This document shows, piece after piece, positions 50,001 through 63,575 of a DNA stretch of 64,000 bases. The position numbers and the translations under genes were made by a program. Each line of letters begins with the position of its first letter. Position 1 is the stretch's first letter. Source of the DNA: Syncephalis plumigaleata. Its lineage: Eukaryota; Zoopagomycota; Zoopagomycetes; Zoopagales; Piptocephalidaceae. The DNA is taken from contig JAIXMF010000016.1 of assembly GCA_025201365.1 (NCBI GenBank), positions 1 through 64,000 of the forward strand. The letters are read 5' to 3'. Below the pieces are notes generated by a model. It worked only from the letters and a program-made list of their open reading frames with translations. It was not told the DNA's origin and did not search any database.

Positions 50001-53000
50001 ATTGGTCTCCATGTGATATTTAAACCAAATAGACTGAGCTAGTGTGGCCACCTGACGTGTATCGAGGATTAACGGTTGGAATCGCATATCGCTAATCTGA
50101 TCGGGTAATAGGATAAGATTCGAGGTAGCAGTAGTGGTTGCCATGGCTGCACCAGCAGCTACCGTATTTGGCGTAGCATAGGAGGAATGAAGCGGATTGC
50201 TCGTCGATGCCGAAGTATTGGAAGGTAGCGGTGGCAATGAGGAATTGGCCGATAATCCACCCGAAGTATTTGTCATCTATTTCATAGACAAATCAACACA
50301 TTAATAAATGTATTATAAATACAATAATGATATAATTACTTACCAGTAGAGTAAACTCTGGATCTGCCAACTAGAATAGTAATCACATATGTATGTAAAT
50401 AACTAAATACTCTATCATTTGACTCTATTCATTCAATTACCTTTGCTTTTACTTGATCTACCGTACCGTAACCACGGCTTATTAGTCGTTTCAAACTGTT
50501 CATCATATTAAAGCCGCAACTCTTTATGCCTAGTCGTGCATACTACAATTCAAATATAAATAAGAGCTTTTGCATAATTAAATAATATAATATGACTTCT
50601 TACTTTAGTGGCAATCACATCAAACACCTTAGTCTGCCATTGTAACGCCATTATACAAGTGTCATGTCGTAGTAGTGTATCTATGCAAAGTATACACATT
50701 GCTTGATCTTCGGTATGATCAATTACCCATAATACTAACTAAAATAGGTAATCAGATATTAATTACTATGTCATAGATGTAACTATTCCATCAGTCTTAC
50801 TTCAATCAAGGTACGCGTGTCCTGCACTATCTCCATAATATTAATGATGGTGGCCAATTGTCGTGCATTAAGTAGCGACGATCCAGGCGATGTAATAACC
50901 CGCCAATTATCCAATCCAATTCTATTGTAATCGATTAATGCTGTAATCATTACGGATAATGCATGTTCACATCACTTACTGCACTTCTTTGACGACAAAT
51001 TGTTTAACAAGTGGCATAAGCCATTGTCGCGTAATGTACACTTGACAGTATCGACTACTATCCTTTAGTAGGGTTACCGTATCTTCATCGAGTTCCAGTT
51101 GTAGCTCGTCATCCAGTGTGGCATCATCAATTAATGGCTCTGTCATAGCAGCTACAGGTGTGAATGTACGACGTGATTTCAGATTGGCATCCGTCGAATT
51201 AGCTTGATCATCATGTCTCGTAGCAAGGGCAGATGTGCCGTTCATTTGAAATGCATCCGAGTTGTTGTTACTGTTGTTACCGTTGTTGTTATCTAGATTG
51301 CTGGCAGCCAAGTAGGGCAGTTTGTCTGATAGTCGTGTTACAAGCGTATGTATAGTATTCTCCTCGGGATTCAACTAGTATTCATACGACTATAGTTAAT
51401 TGATGCATAATCAATCAGCTATCTACTTTACTTACAGTCGAGTTGATACCGTACAAAAGAATATGACGCTGATTAGCCGCTGCTGAATTGGTGTTCTTGA
51501 ATGGAAGTGCCGTCAAGATGTTTATTTGACGTTGCGAAAACTATAATGGATTGTATAAGCTGCTGCTTTATCATCAAGTAGCAGACATGGGTATAACTAC
51601 TTACCGATTCCGACATCGAATTCTGTAGTGTACCACAGACCACAAGTCGTCTTAAGTATCGCGTATACGAGAATACGTTATATTGTATTAATGATCATAG
51701 AGTCGTACTAGTCGTTGAATATCTTCTAATAATACGTATGAATAGATTAGTATAACAACATAACAATAATAATAATAAAGAAACGACATACCATCTACAG
51801 ATTGTTCCAGGAATTCAACGAGTATCGATTGTAACTCGGTCTGCACCGATTTCTCCGATGATTGACGCAGCTTAGTGAGTAGGGCGGTTGCAACTAGATG
51901 CAATCATCATTGTTTCCCGCAATAATAGTCCATTGGCATAGCTGCTTAACGGATTGTGCCAGTTGTTTATGTGTTCGATCAATCCATGTTGCATGGCCGA
52001 TTCTCGTGATTTTGGATCGAGTAACGCATGTAATAACTAGTATCATCATCAATGTAAATAAATAATAGATCTATAGTAAATAGTGGGCGAACCTTATACA
52101 CCACTAGTTCCGGTTCCTTGACTCTAATGGTAAACGCTTGATTACGTTGTTCAATCTTCACCAAATAGTCTTGTAGCAATTGTGTTTGCTGCGTGGCAGC
52201 CACTACAATTGAATCGATGACGACAATCGTTTTAGTGTTAGCTCGTAGCGATGCCATGATTTGGGTTGGACGATAGCATCCGGCCAACGAATACATATCA
52301 ACTAGTGGTGTGGCATTAGTAACACATGTGTATTATTTGTGCCATCAATTACTCACTTGTAAAGTGACAGCAATTTCATCTATGGCATGTTGAAATCGAC
52401 GTGATTTACCCTCTGTTTCCGATAAACGAAATACCTATACGGATAAATAACAGTATTAGTGTACACACACGCGTAACATGATCGAATACAACTTACCGTT
52501 TGCAACTTTTCGAGTAATGCATTAATCAATATACGAGACAATGCTCGAGATCGGATGATATCATCAAGTAGGGCAAGTACTAGAGGAAGTAGCACGACCG
52601 TTTGTTCCAATCCAGATGTAGCGAGTCGATCGAGTATCCATTTTAGAAAATGACGCTGATCTACAAGACCTTCATTGTGCAATGACTCGGCCAATCGCGT
52701 ACTATATATATATATATGATAGAATTGTGCCATTAGAATAAGACGAAACAAATAACATGCCGATGAATATCGCCCATTACCTGTACCACCATCGACTAGT
52801 CCATCGATTGCGCGATTCTTCATTCTGCCAGGGTCGGAATGCATTGCCCACCATACGCCCTGTCATGTAGCCCATACTAGGTGTACTCGTAGTTCGAGGA
52901 CCGCCTGCCAACTCGGCTAATTGAGCCTCGAGGAATTGAGCCAGTGTATTCTTCAACTCTAGCGATAATGTAAATGTCGATCCAGTATCCTAAATGAAAT

Positions 53001-54389
53001 AAACATCCAGTAAGTATATGAGATGAATTTCCCTTACTTTATTTTGCTTGCTTGTTTACTTACCAAATCAGCCAGCGAAGTAACCTTAATACTCCAGATG
53101 GCTCGTACCAATGGTGGTTGTCGAGTGGCTAATGCCTCTAGCAATTTTTCCCCTTTTAATCTACAATTATTGCAATACAATAACAGATGATTCAGTAATG
53201 ATGATGATGTGATGATGGACATCTACACAACTACTCTGATAATTACCCTGTAGGAATACTATGAGCTAGTGCATGCAATGGAACAGATACATTGCTTAGA
53301 TCAAGTAGCCACTGTTCCTTCTTCAGATCAGATACACGATATTTGGTGGGTGGTCTCCAGCTTGATTCTCTACTCGCATGATTATTACGTTAGAATCCAT
53401 CAATGGCCCCACGTCTAATCGATCACTAATTACCTTGGTAAACGTGTAGAACGCGTTTGTTGACGTGCTACATCAGTTAGAAACTCTTCTAATGCAGTCA
53501 ATGTATTTGTATTCTTCCAATGATCACATAGAATATTTCGTGCCGACATTGATTCATTCTAACAATAATCAATACAATCCAGTGATCGGCATTAGTAATC
53601 GTTTATCGATAATCCAGCCAAGAATAATACTTACTTCAAGAATTGCTGTCGCTTTATAGCCTTGTTGAATTACTTGTGTATTTAATTGATATTCAGGTTG
53701 ATCTGATCGATGAGGATAGTAGTCCGGATACTCTAATAGTAATCAATCTCGTTAATACTCTCGTCTAATCTTCATTCTCATGCTTACCATTGGCTTGCTC
53801 GTTATGCAACGGTGGCAACATCTTAGGCGGTGTCAATCGATAACGCGTAATCGGTGGCATTTGTTCGTGTCGTCGTCCGCTCGATGTCGTGGCATTTGGC
53901 GGCGGTGATGCCACACTCATCTGCGACGGTGATCCCGTGGCTGGATGACGCGATCCATGCGATGTGCGTGCATGTCCACTTAACGCGGAGGCTTGCGCGG
54001 CAAATGCACTTAAATGCGAGACACCCGGCGTGCCTGAACCAACACTACTGCCCGTTCCTATACTGGTGTAGGGCGTTGGTCGATTATACGAAAAGTGGCC
54101 CATAGCGACGCGTGACGCAAACGCACTCGGTGATGCCGAGAATATGCTGGGTGTCCGCCTAATGCACGGTGAGCATTTGCATTTTGATTGGTGGTCGGTA
54201 GCGTTGGATGATGCGGCTGACTACACTATTAGATGATGACGATCCGGGCGTTATATGCCCTATGTTATATATGCAATACATATATAAAAGTGAAGAGAAG
54301 AGGAGATAGTTCGCGTTAGGAATCCGTTTTAATTCAAGTTGCGACATTTCATTCAGAATGCACTTCTTACCTGGCAACTTGTTGGACAT
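47023..54389 (-). CDS. MED12: Mediator complex subunit 12 (MED12/Srb8)
   Basis: Large subunit of the Mediator CDK8 kinase module, which represses or tunes RNA polymerase II transcription. The first exon at 54389 gives MSNKLPG. Further exons give a Gly/Ser/Pro-rich lead (MGHFSYNRPTPYTS), RYRLTPPKMLPPLHNEQAN, then YPDYYPHRSDQPEYQLNTQ and LKGEKLLEALATRQPPLVRA with IWSIKVTSLADLVSKQ, the Med12 domain. About 25 introns of 50-100 nt follow, with helical segments such as HMETNWFTRLLDSLNVSLDE and KLQVFANLIGYLMRGD in the middle. The C-terminal exon reads MEVQLDLPQVYAERIRRVLP and ends AEDELPDI. Frame changes occur near 54,150 and in several other places. The 7.4-kb span and the N-terminal motif order fit MED12. 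Confidence 0.88.
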
Positions 54390-55190
54390 TGTATTCAATA
54401 CAGCATATGAGATACAGTCAGGCTATAGACGCGACTTAGCGAATACAGCGATAGATGGCAAGGAATAACGAATAGTAGGTAGAATGAAAAGAAAGAATAA
54501 TGCATATACGTGATCCTATGCTGGTGTAAATAAACTAAAATACTCACTATATCGCATCAAATCGCATTTACTCGTTGTCGTCGTCGTTGTTGTACTATGC
54601 GGGTGTGTGCGTGTATGTGGGATGAATGAATGAGTGGAATGGTTCGCTTTCGCTTGGTAATACAAAGTGCACGGTTTACTTTATGTGCGCATCGATCACC
54701 ATTCACATTCACGTTACGTTGATTTCCTCATTTCGTGTTTGCTTATCTCTCTCTCTCTCACCTTGCTCTCTTCCTCTCTCTCTTTACCTTATCTTCTAAG
54801 CATATATGCACCTATTGGATAGTCTATATTGTGCAGTTATTGTATGTTTCTTTGTTTGCTTAAAGGTGAGTAGCTGGACTATTCCAACTGTTTAGTTAAT
54901 AACTCGTTATCAAAGGTGCACTAACCGTTATTGTTCTGAACAGCCTGATCATTCACAAATAAGGCGATACTTTTTGGCTTTCTCCGGTTTACTAGTTTCC
55001 ACTCACTGGCAACTATATGCGTAGACCGTGCAATCTCATTCGCTATTTATGCCTGGGAAGCTTACAGGCTATTCACGTTTTTAGTAACGAGTGTTGAGCA
55101 ACACACACATATATATGCTAGTACCCCGCATTATTACGATATCATAGCATTTACATCATTATCTATCGTGTATACGATACTTTATTAGGA
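54390..55190. other. Divergent promoter region of MED12 and SCAP
   Basis: 0.8 kb with CT-rich tracts (TCTCTCTCTC near 54,747-54,785), GTGTGTGCGTG near 54,602 and ATATATA near 55,110. No gene is supported. Confidence 0.5.
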
Positions 55191-58100
55191 ATGACTCGAC
55201 CTTACTTGACAGTTGATACTGAAGACGCAGCATTAATCAATGCGAATGCTACCACTACCGCTGCTTCCACTGCTTCCACTGCTGCTTCCACGAGCAATAT
55301 CGTCAATAATGCCTCGACTACATCACGGACTAGTAATATAGCAGCGGATACTAGTGCCAATATAGCAACATCTTCTACATGCAAGAATCAATCATTACGA
55401 CGTAATATCGAGTATATATTCTATTGGGTTGGAAAACATGCTGCAGCACGTGCCTTGTTCTACCTTACCGTTTCAATACTGTTCATGTTCATTGTAAGCT
55501 ATCCCGCACTTCGTGCACAATTGATACGACTTCGTCTTCATCAAGTGGATCAAGATAGATTCTGGCGTAATCCTGTAGTATCACAAACCGTCATCGATCA
55601 TATTAAGCATGAGGCGGGCATTGGCAAGTCTATTCATTTGCAGCGTTTCTTTATCGATTTACCGGTGGTAGACGCAACAAATGATACCGCCACCACAGAT
55701 ATTCTCAGTCCGGATCAATGGTATGCTGCCTATCAGGTAGAGCTATTCCTTGCTCAGGTATTAAATAATGCCAGGGCAAAGAATGTCACATCCTGTCTCA
55801 TTACCAAATCGTTAAACATCAAGCGACAGTATAACATAGCCGATGAATTATGCTTTATTATGGGGCCATGGTCTAATCCACAGCAAATGTTGACATCGCA
55901 ACCTGAAATAGCGCAAAATGACTCATTACACAACTATAAGCATATGCTGAACAGCATTATAGCTAATCAAGATGAATGGAAGCGTAGCAATCTATTTGAC
56001 GAATGGTTAGAGCAGATTCATCGATTACGTCTTCCGTCTATCGATGAGGAACTTACGGTAGGCAGTTTAGCCGGTATAAAATACGACTGGCGACAACAAC
56101 GCGTCAAGGCCATTCATTCCATCGTGTTGAGCTATTTCTACGTTACCGACGAGAATACCTCGTCTATTCCATCGTTATCCTCCGTGTTAATGGAGAAACA
56201 GCCATTGGGTATTCAGTTTACATTTCCAAACACTACAGCATCCGTACCGCATGCCATCAAGATACGCTCGCATACTCATCCGCTGGATCCACCTATCGGA
56301 CTAGTAATGATATTTGCCGTGTTAACTTGCGTTTTCTTTTGTGCCTCTTATTCATTGGGTAGTGTGGAGTTGGTTAAAAGTAAAAATGGCATTGGATTCG
56401 CAGCCGTGCTTTCCATTATATTCTCCTGGTCCATGTCCTATGGATTCTCCGCTGTACTAGGCATTGTCTACGAGGTTATGCCGAGGCAAGTGCAACATTC
56501 ATTTAGCAAATAACTCATGAATACTAACCCTACGATAATCTACCGAATATTAGCTGCGAACTCCATATGCTTATGGTTTTAGTTAGCTGTATTGAAAACA
56601 TGTTTATCGTCACCAATTCCGTTGTATCAACCTCGATGGATCTACCCGTAGCGGAACGAGTTGGACGCGGTAAGTCGAACGTGAAGCCACCTAGCATGCA
56701 ATGTTTAATCGTGTAATTCATAGGATTTCGCGCTGTTGGCATACCCATGTCCACTGGTGCTCTCGTTCAAATCGGCATCTTATGGATGGGATTCTTTTTT
56801 AGCACAGGTGCACTAAAGGTAATCGTCAACTTGTTTATTATTGCATTGCAATTACTAACATGATAATCAGGAATTCTGTTTGTTAATGGTGTTCACCATA
56901 TGCTATAGTCATATACTGCAATACTCTTTCTTGTTCCCATTCTATGCATTGATATACGACGTCTTGAGGTGAGTGCACATGAATAACTATGGATCAATGA
57001 TCGTTTGATAGCTGACTACTTTGCAATAGCTTGCAGATTTACACGATCGACGTGTTGTACGTCAGATTCAACGATTTCCCTCGCATGGTCAATTGAATAT
57101 ACCGGATCAGTCATGGCTGCAAGAACGAGAATCTAGCGATATTGGTGAATCAAGGGTTACAGTACTCGGTATATCAGTGCGACGCTATCATACACTAAGC
57201 ATTATCGGCGTAAGTTACTATAAATATATACAAGTACAACAACTAATAATACTATCACTTGCACAATATATTAGATTATATTCTGTTTATTGACTATAAA
57301 CACGTTATACTCACCGCCACATGCTATCTTTGACGGTTACCGCCCTTCACCACGACCATGGGATCGTACACTATTCAGTGTATCATCATGGTTGCCATTA
57401 ATGCCACAAGCACCCATTCAATTACCAGTGATACTGGAAGCACCGATACACATTAATGTAACCGATATCAACGAGATAACGACGAGTAATGATTATCTTC
57501 GACATTTACTATTGAATCAACTTGATCTAATTAATGATACAAGTATGACAACAACAACAACAACAACACCTACTGGATCAGATACATGGTCACTATCTTT
57601 GCTAATCACTTGGTGTCTATGGCTTATTGTATTTGGATCTATTGTACAGATTAGTCTGTATCTATATCAATTATACACGCGTAATCGATCCAGTGACGAT
57701 GAGCATAAATCAAAGGTGAAATCTCATTCAAACACGTCTAATCTCTCGACTGAACCAATACCCACTATTACTTGGTTGAATGATGGAAAGCATCCATCTA
57801 ATCTAGTACATACAAATGAAATCCACCACTTGGACGTCAATAGTCATGGCAGTGTAGTATCGGCTAGCGTGGAAGGTATCGTGGCATTATGGCGGGTAAC
57901 CAATCAACGCTCATTACTCCCATCGGCATCCACACCATTATCACCTGTTCGATTGTATCCACTAACGAATAATACACGTAAACCTGCACAATATGAACCC
58001 GACGAGTTACTTTGCACCTGTGTGCTAATAGATCCACAAGACATGTGGGCAGCTGCCGGTTACGAAGATGGATCAGTGGGAGTGTGGCGTCTCTCCGATG

Positions 58101-59117
58101 GTCAACCATTACATCAATTCCAACCTAGAATCACGCGTGAACATTATAGTAGTAATGACGACAGTACAGAATCAACAAGTAGATATAACACCGGTCCAGT
58201 TATTAAACTATTACTAGACACGGCTACTTATTGCCACTTGATTGTTGTTCGTCAATCGGGTCAACTACAACGATGGGATTTAATCTCGGGACATTGCGAG
58301 CAAACATGGTACCACACAGTACCCAATAGTACAACGGTGACACCACTATTAACTACGGCACACATAACTACGGATAGTCGATACATTTATACTGCAGATA
58401 GAGATGGTTATGTCAATATATGGCAGTTACATCGTCCTAGTAACCACACATATGCTTCATCATTATCGTCCACACCATCCACACCTATTGCTAGTACGAG
58501 TCAATATCCATTCCCGTCATTATCATCACAACAACAACAGCAACAGCAACAGCAGCAACAACAAAGATATCATCGTCATTTATTATTCACACCTATACTA
58601 AGTGAAGATCATTTAGAAATAGATAATAGTAATAATAATAATAATAATGAACAACACGATCATAGATCAACACAAGATGACACTCAACAAAGCAATAATG
58701 AGTATCGTCATACAACAGATGAAGATGAATGGGGTATTCAATGGCAATGTAGAGTACAGGCTGATACATCAATCTTATGTCTAGCTAGTAATCATACTAA
58801 ACAGCAATCACTCAAGGAAGAACAAGATTGGATACTTGCCGGTTGTCTCGATGGCACTGTATGGATATGGCGAGTGAAAGATGGCCATTTACTAAAAGTA
58901 CTAGCTCCTTCATTAACTACTGAAGCAACAACAACAACATCATCATCTCTCTTATTGCCTATTACAAGATTGGTTGTGGCACCTATTCATGGATTAAGAG
59001 CGGGTGATTTTTCAACATCAATCACGGCTATTCGATCCAATTATGATGCTATTCTATGGCGTGTCTTTCATGCTGATGATTGTCAGTGTACTGTACACGC
59101 ACCATCTACTACTACTA

Positions 59118-59155
<38 letters not shown>

Positions 59156-59541
59156 TCTACACAAAGTAGTAATAGTAATAGTGATAATGATGATATATAT
59201 CAACATACTACTACTACTACTACTACACCTGGTATTAGTTTAGCTGCCACACTTCATGGTTGTATTGAATTACATCATGGTGAAGCAATAGCCTTTCCTA
59301 TGGCTGAGCAAACTATTGGTATAAGACAGCAACAACAACAATCATTGACAACGAATACATCACTACATCAATCTAATTGGGAGTTTATTCTATGGAGTGA
59401 TGACAATACAAATACTCATATTAATAGTATAATACATCATGAAGAAGAGTCAGCATTAAATAATCATGAATTGCTTGAATCAACTGGTACCACTAAAATA
59501 ATACCAGAGCGTGTATTTATTAAAGAGAGCATACCATTATC

Positions 59542-59573
<32 letters not shown>

Positions 59574-60016
59574 TATCATCAACATCATCAACAATGGATA
59601 GTTGGAGGACTCGTTTATCTCGTTTACCATCTGGATATTCATTACGATCTCGCTTCTTAACTAGTAGAACGAGAAATGATGAATCCTATCCATTAACTGA
59701 TACTAATACAGACACGATGATATTGCCATTTACGCGTATTCATTGTATGGCAGCTGCTGAACCATTTGCCGTAATTGCTTGTGGTAATCGTATAGTACGT
59801 GTATTTGTTGAACAACATCAATTATTCATGGGTCATGGATCATCGAATCATTTATTCTACACGACAACAACTGCACCTTCCTCAAGACGACCCTCACTTT
59901 CCACTTTATCATTTGGTACAACTACTGCTATTCATCGTAGTAATACGAATAATAGTAGTATTAATAGTAATACTAGTCATCATGAAATGGATGAAGTAGA
60001 TGAGGAAGATGAGTAA
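55191..60016 (+). CDS. SCAP: SREBP cleavage-activating protein (SCAP) homologue
   Basis: Sterol-sensing escort of SREBP between ER and Golgi. ATG at 55191, then an Ala/Thr/Ser-rich lead and the first helix ARALFYLTVSILFMFIVSYP. The lumenal loop (about 230 residues) precedes the sterol-sensing domain: LVMIFAVLTCVFFCASYSLG, AAVLSIIFSWSMSYGFSAVL, then, across an intron at 56,486-56,553 with a GC donor (GCAAGT), VSCIENMFIVTNSVVST, MDLPVAERVGRG, EFCLLMVFTICYS and IDIRRLELADLHDRR. A last helix (SLLITWCLWLIVFGSIVQIS) leads to C-terminal WD repeats, for example EIHHLDVNSHGSVVSASVEG and WAAAGYEDGSVGVWRLSDGQ. Glutamine (58,528-58,563), histidine (59,119-59,153) and threonine runs interrupt the WD region. 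One frame change lies near 56,915. Confidence 0.92.
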
Positions 60017-60129
60017 TAACAGCAAACAGTAACGCATTATTATTAATCACTTATTTATTTATTTATACTTTATATATATTGCTTATGTACATTAATAAAT
60101 ACTATACTCTTTAATTAATATACAATTGA

Positions 60130-61815
60130 TTAACGTAGTGTCATTTCTTCATGTCTCAAGTAACGCCATGCCTTTGATGGCAATGGTGTATCGGTTAGTG
60201 CATCAAGTGCTAGTATTCTACGTTCTGCACGATAAGCACCTGGTGCATCGCGTTCCTTTGTAATCAATACGGTACCGTCACGTTTTACTAGTAGACCACG
60301 CGCTCTTAGCCATAATAGAAAGAAGTGTGGATCTTTTGATGGTGTAAACGTGGTCGGACTCAATCGATGATGATATGCGTGCTCGTATAATCGTAGTAAA
60401 TGATCGGCACGCGTGTCACTCTCCACCGGTAGTAATAATTGTAGTCTACCTCGTAATTCAGCTGGTAGTAGTGTGGCATAGCCCATTTCACTTGGTGCCT
60501 CGCGTATTTGTAGGTAAGTTTGCTCGTTCGGTTGAATGACCGCCAAACGTTCCTCTCGTCTGCGTCTATCCGCTAGAATACGTTCCTTTTCCTCGATGTT
60601 CAAATGAGCGATGGCTTCTCGATCCTCTTTATCTTCATCGTCATCATTATTAGGGTTATTACTACTATTATTTAATGATGATGATGCTGATGATAATGAT
60701 ACCGGTAGCATACTAACTAGTCTGCCTAAACTTTTAGCATCACCGATAAATCGATTAAAATCGGCCAATACTAAAGAAGCGGGTATGGCTCGATTATGTG
60801 CGAGTGTCGCGTATTCTTTATCGAATATCGTTTTCGCTTGCTCTAGCGGTACATACAAACACATACCGATACTCTCCAGTTGACGTATATAACGACGTCG
60901 TGTACGTACCACTACCGGCGATACGTGCTGTAAAGGACAGCCATCATTCAACTTACAAGCATTTGCACGAAATCGAAAACATAATGGAATACGACTTTCA
61001 CGCATGGTTCTAGCGTGGAGTAATCCGCATAAATAGTCGGTACACGGTCGCTTATCAAGGAAGTAGCGACAAATGATGAATCGCGGTATTATCTTCAACG
61101 GATCATCTAGCAATGGAATCGAGTTCACATTACGTAATAAATCGGGATCCTGTGGTTTAGTCGCAGATAATTGCGCTGCTACCATAAGACGAGCTAATGG
61201 ATCTGGTTTAGCGATTGCGGTAGATGATTTCGATCCAGATTCATTGTTGTACTTTGCATCTGGTGCTGACGTAGATGCCAATAATGCCGAGTGTGGTTGT
61301 CCACTTTCAGATGGCCATTCTTGCTTGATCTTTTGCGCAAAAGAGGTATTGGGCATGAGTTCTTGAACCTTATCTTTAGTAAAGTATTCACCCGATCTAA
61401 ATCTATTAAGCATAGCTTGTAGACTATATGCATAGATGAATAGATAGATAGATAGATAGAAACATGTTTAGTGACAGTGTAAATATATACATAGTGTTCA
61501 TGTATCCACTTACACTGGATGTTCACGCGGTTCTCCAAGAGCAAGCCATGATTGTTCAGGTCGCGCGATATTTGGATCCATCGAGCATATATCCGAAACT
61601 ATCGATAAAAGTCGTAATAGCTCGACTGGACGCTGAGGATAAAGATCGTTGTAGAGAAGAATCAACTGATCTACGGTCATTCGTAGTAAAGCGCCATTCG
61701 TGGCTTTGGCCTGCGTAAGCAAGTAGCCGTAACAACGATGAATATTCTCTATTAACTCGTCGTCATCGTCAATATACTGAATGTTACTTTGACTATGCTC
61801 AGTATTGTCATTCAT
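60130..61815 (-). CDS. Tandem CCCH zinc-finger protein, unrecognised
   Basis: Two exons. Exon 1 from ATG 61815 gives MNDNTEHSQSNIQYIDDDDE and a helical stretch ending LGEPREHP at a GTAAGT donor. Exon 2 (from about 61,425) continues SLQAMLNRFRSGEYFTKDKV. The zinc fingers are ICRYFLDKRPCTDYLCGLLH (C-x8-C-x4-C-x3-H) and LCFRFRANACKLNDGCPLQH (C-x7-C-x5-C-x3-H). A charged coiled region (LNIEEKERILADRRRREERL) follows, and a C-terminal helical domain ends SKAWRYLRHEEMTLR. CCCH pairs usually bind RNA. The rest has no family I recognise. Frame intact, about 530 residues. Confidence 0.75.
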
Positions 61816-61847
61816 TGTAGTATATATATAATATATGTTTACAAATA

Positions 61848-61865
61848 AGCGTAAATAAAAAGAGA
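61848..61865. repeat. Target-site duplication of the LINE, left copy
   Basis: An 18-base sequence starting AGCGTAAATAAAAAG, repeated exactly at 63,576-63,593 on the other side of the retrotransposon fragment. Confidence 0.85.
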
Positions 61866-63575
61866 GAAATAATGTTTTTATTGACCAATAAAGAAAATTA
61901 ACAATTTATACATCAGTCGATAATGGGGAGTGAAAATTTACATTTAAGGCATCGCATAACCATTGCCACTTGTGACCAAATGTCGAAGTAGACGAAAGCG
62001 TTAACGCTGTGCGATATTTTGCTCGTATAATATTCTGTAATGTATAGGACCATGAGTTGAATATATGTTGGTGATCAGACGGTTTGTCATTGTAGATGCT
62101 GGCTATACGAGTGCTGTGTATGGCCCACAGCGCGCTAATGATAGATATATGGTTAGTAATACTGGCTTTGCCCGAGTGTAGGGTGTAAGAAAGTGTGACG
62201 ATTGACTTCCAATTGAAATCTACTGACGGAGAAATTGATAATCGTGCTAGTATGTTTGTCCAAAACTGCTGAACTGGAGGGCATGACCAAAACGAATGCT
62301 CTAGGGTTTCATTGGGATGTTGACAACGTGTACAAGGAACAATAGCGTTAGCCCACTTGGACACCTTCGCACCGCTCCAAATTCCTTTGTTGTTGAGCAG
62401 CCACATGAAGGATTGGAGTTTTGGTGAGATTGCTGGGTTAGCTATCCGTTTCCATAATTGCTTGGGATCTACCGATGGATCGATAGTTGAGTGATGGGTA
62501 GCTTTTAACGATTGGATTGACTTCCTACTGAGGTTAGCGGTAAACGACTCGATTGGCTGTGCGTTAACAATGAGTAGTTTGTGGATAGCGTCTTGCCATT
62601 TAAGAGGAGGTTGTTCGCCTGCTTCCATGAATCTCTCTTTGATGTTTTGAGGAATTATGAGCTTCCTGTTCCCGAGGTGTTTCGCAACACCTTTGTGGAA
62701 AGGCGATGATGAAGGATTAATGCGGTATTGGTTGTGGGACTCGTTCCAAGTGAAGAGATCGGACATGGATGTAACATTGTGTCTTCGAGCGGACGTACCT
62801 GCCTTAACTGGTTTGCCTGCGTCTGTTGTTATGATACACTCGAAAGGTAGAGCTAGTATGGTTTGAGGATCGAGTTTTGCGATGTCGGGTTGTATCGAAC
62901 CACCAATTGCTGACCACGCCATCAATTTATCACTCCATGGAGAGGATAATCTGTTGTTGAGACGGCACTTGTAGAACGAGTTGAGGAGAAAGGCGTACGG
63001 TTGAAAGCCTGCCTTGGATAGGGTTTGCTGTAGCAGATCTCTAGCCAGGTAGCTCCAGGGAGGGGCTGACGGCTCGAAGACTCTTTTGAACCATTTAGTG
63101 AGTAGACATTGAGCTTGTATAATTGGTGGCAAGAGGCCAAGACCTCCTTGAATCCTTGGTTGCATTATCTGCTCTAGCGATACTCTGGCTTTCTTACCTC
63201 GCCAAATAAAGGAGCGCATCATTGAATGAAGAGATGGTATTGTAGTGCTGCTCGGGGCAGCGACATGTGATGCGAACCAGAATTTAGAGAGAATAAAAGA
63301 GTTGAGTAAGAGGATTCTACCTTTAACTGATAGATCTCGCTCTCGCCATGAGTCGATACGTTTAGCAGCCGAGTTTAGAATGAGTTGTTGTTGATGGTCG
63401 ATAGCGATTTTTCCTTTGGCGAAATAAATGCCTAGGTATCTAAACGGCTCGTCCCATCGTTGCGAGGAGAAAGGTATCGTGCCTGGTGTGTTCGGGAGGG
63501 CTAGAGTGAGGGACTTGTGTTCATTGATTTTTGCATCGCTAGCTTTTTGGTGAAGGAAAAGGCCTTTTTGCAAGG
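61866..63575 (-). mobile_element. 5'-truncated LINE (non-LTR retrotransposon) insertion
   Basis: A 1.7-kb insertion flanked by an exact 18-base target-site duplication. The element reads leftward. It begins inside the reverse-transcriptase C-terminal region (5' truncation, as usual for target-primed reverse transcription) and ends at left with a short A-rich 3' end (CAATAAAAACATT on the minus strand). The single large frame is intact. An exact duplication and an intact frame argue for a recent insertion. It lies between the CCCH gene and the last gene, and interrupts neither coding region. Confidence 0.85.
61906..63573 (-). CDS. LINE reverse transcriptase, C-terminal part (5' truncated)
   Basis: About 555 codons, open to the 5' junction. 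The thumb region reads FRYLGIYFAKGKIAIDH and ERDLSVKGRILLLNSFILSK, then FIWRGKKARVSLEQIMQPRI and QGGLGLLPPIIQAQC. The C-terminal zf-RVT-type domain has PKLQSFMWLLNNKGIW and CTRCQHPNETLEHSFWSCPP, a C-x2-C ... H ... C zinc-binding arrangement. The fingers, palm and YxDD catalytic site, and any endonuclease, are missing because of the 5' truncation. The nearest relatives would be L1/Tx1-like LINEs; the clade cannot be fixed from this part alone. Confidence 0.88.
   Translation of the reverse strand: MQKGLFLHQKASDAKINEHKSLTLALPNTPGTIPFSSQRWDEPFRYLGIYFAKGKIAIDHQQQLILNSAAKRIDSWRERDLSVKGRILLLNSFILSKFWFASHVAAPSSTTIPSLHSMMRSFIWRGKKARVSLEQIMQPRIQGGLGLLPPIIQAQCLLTKWFKRVFEPSAPPWSYLARDLLQQTLSKAGFQPYAFLLNSFYKCRLNNRLSSPWSDKLMAWSAIGGSIQPDIAKLDPQTILALPFECIITTDAGKPVKAGTSARRHNVTSMSDLFTWNESHNQYRINPSSSPFHKGVAKHLGNRKLIIPQNIKERFMEAGEQPPLKWQDAIHKLLIVNAQPIESFTANLSRKSIQSLKATHHSTIDPSVDPKQLWKRIANPAISPKLQSFMWLLNNKGIWSGAKVSKWANAIVPCTRCQHPNETLEHSFWSCPPVQQFWTNILARLSISPSVDFNWKSIVTLSYTLHSGKASITNHISIISALWAIHSTRIASIYNDKPSDHQHIFNSWSYTLQNIIRAKYRTALTLSSTSTFGHKWQWLCDALNVNFHSPLSTDV

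Noticed and set aside
62657-62866. Plus-strand ORF inside the LINE
   Set aside because: It is antisense to the reverse-transcriptase frame and has no conserved sequence.
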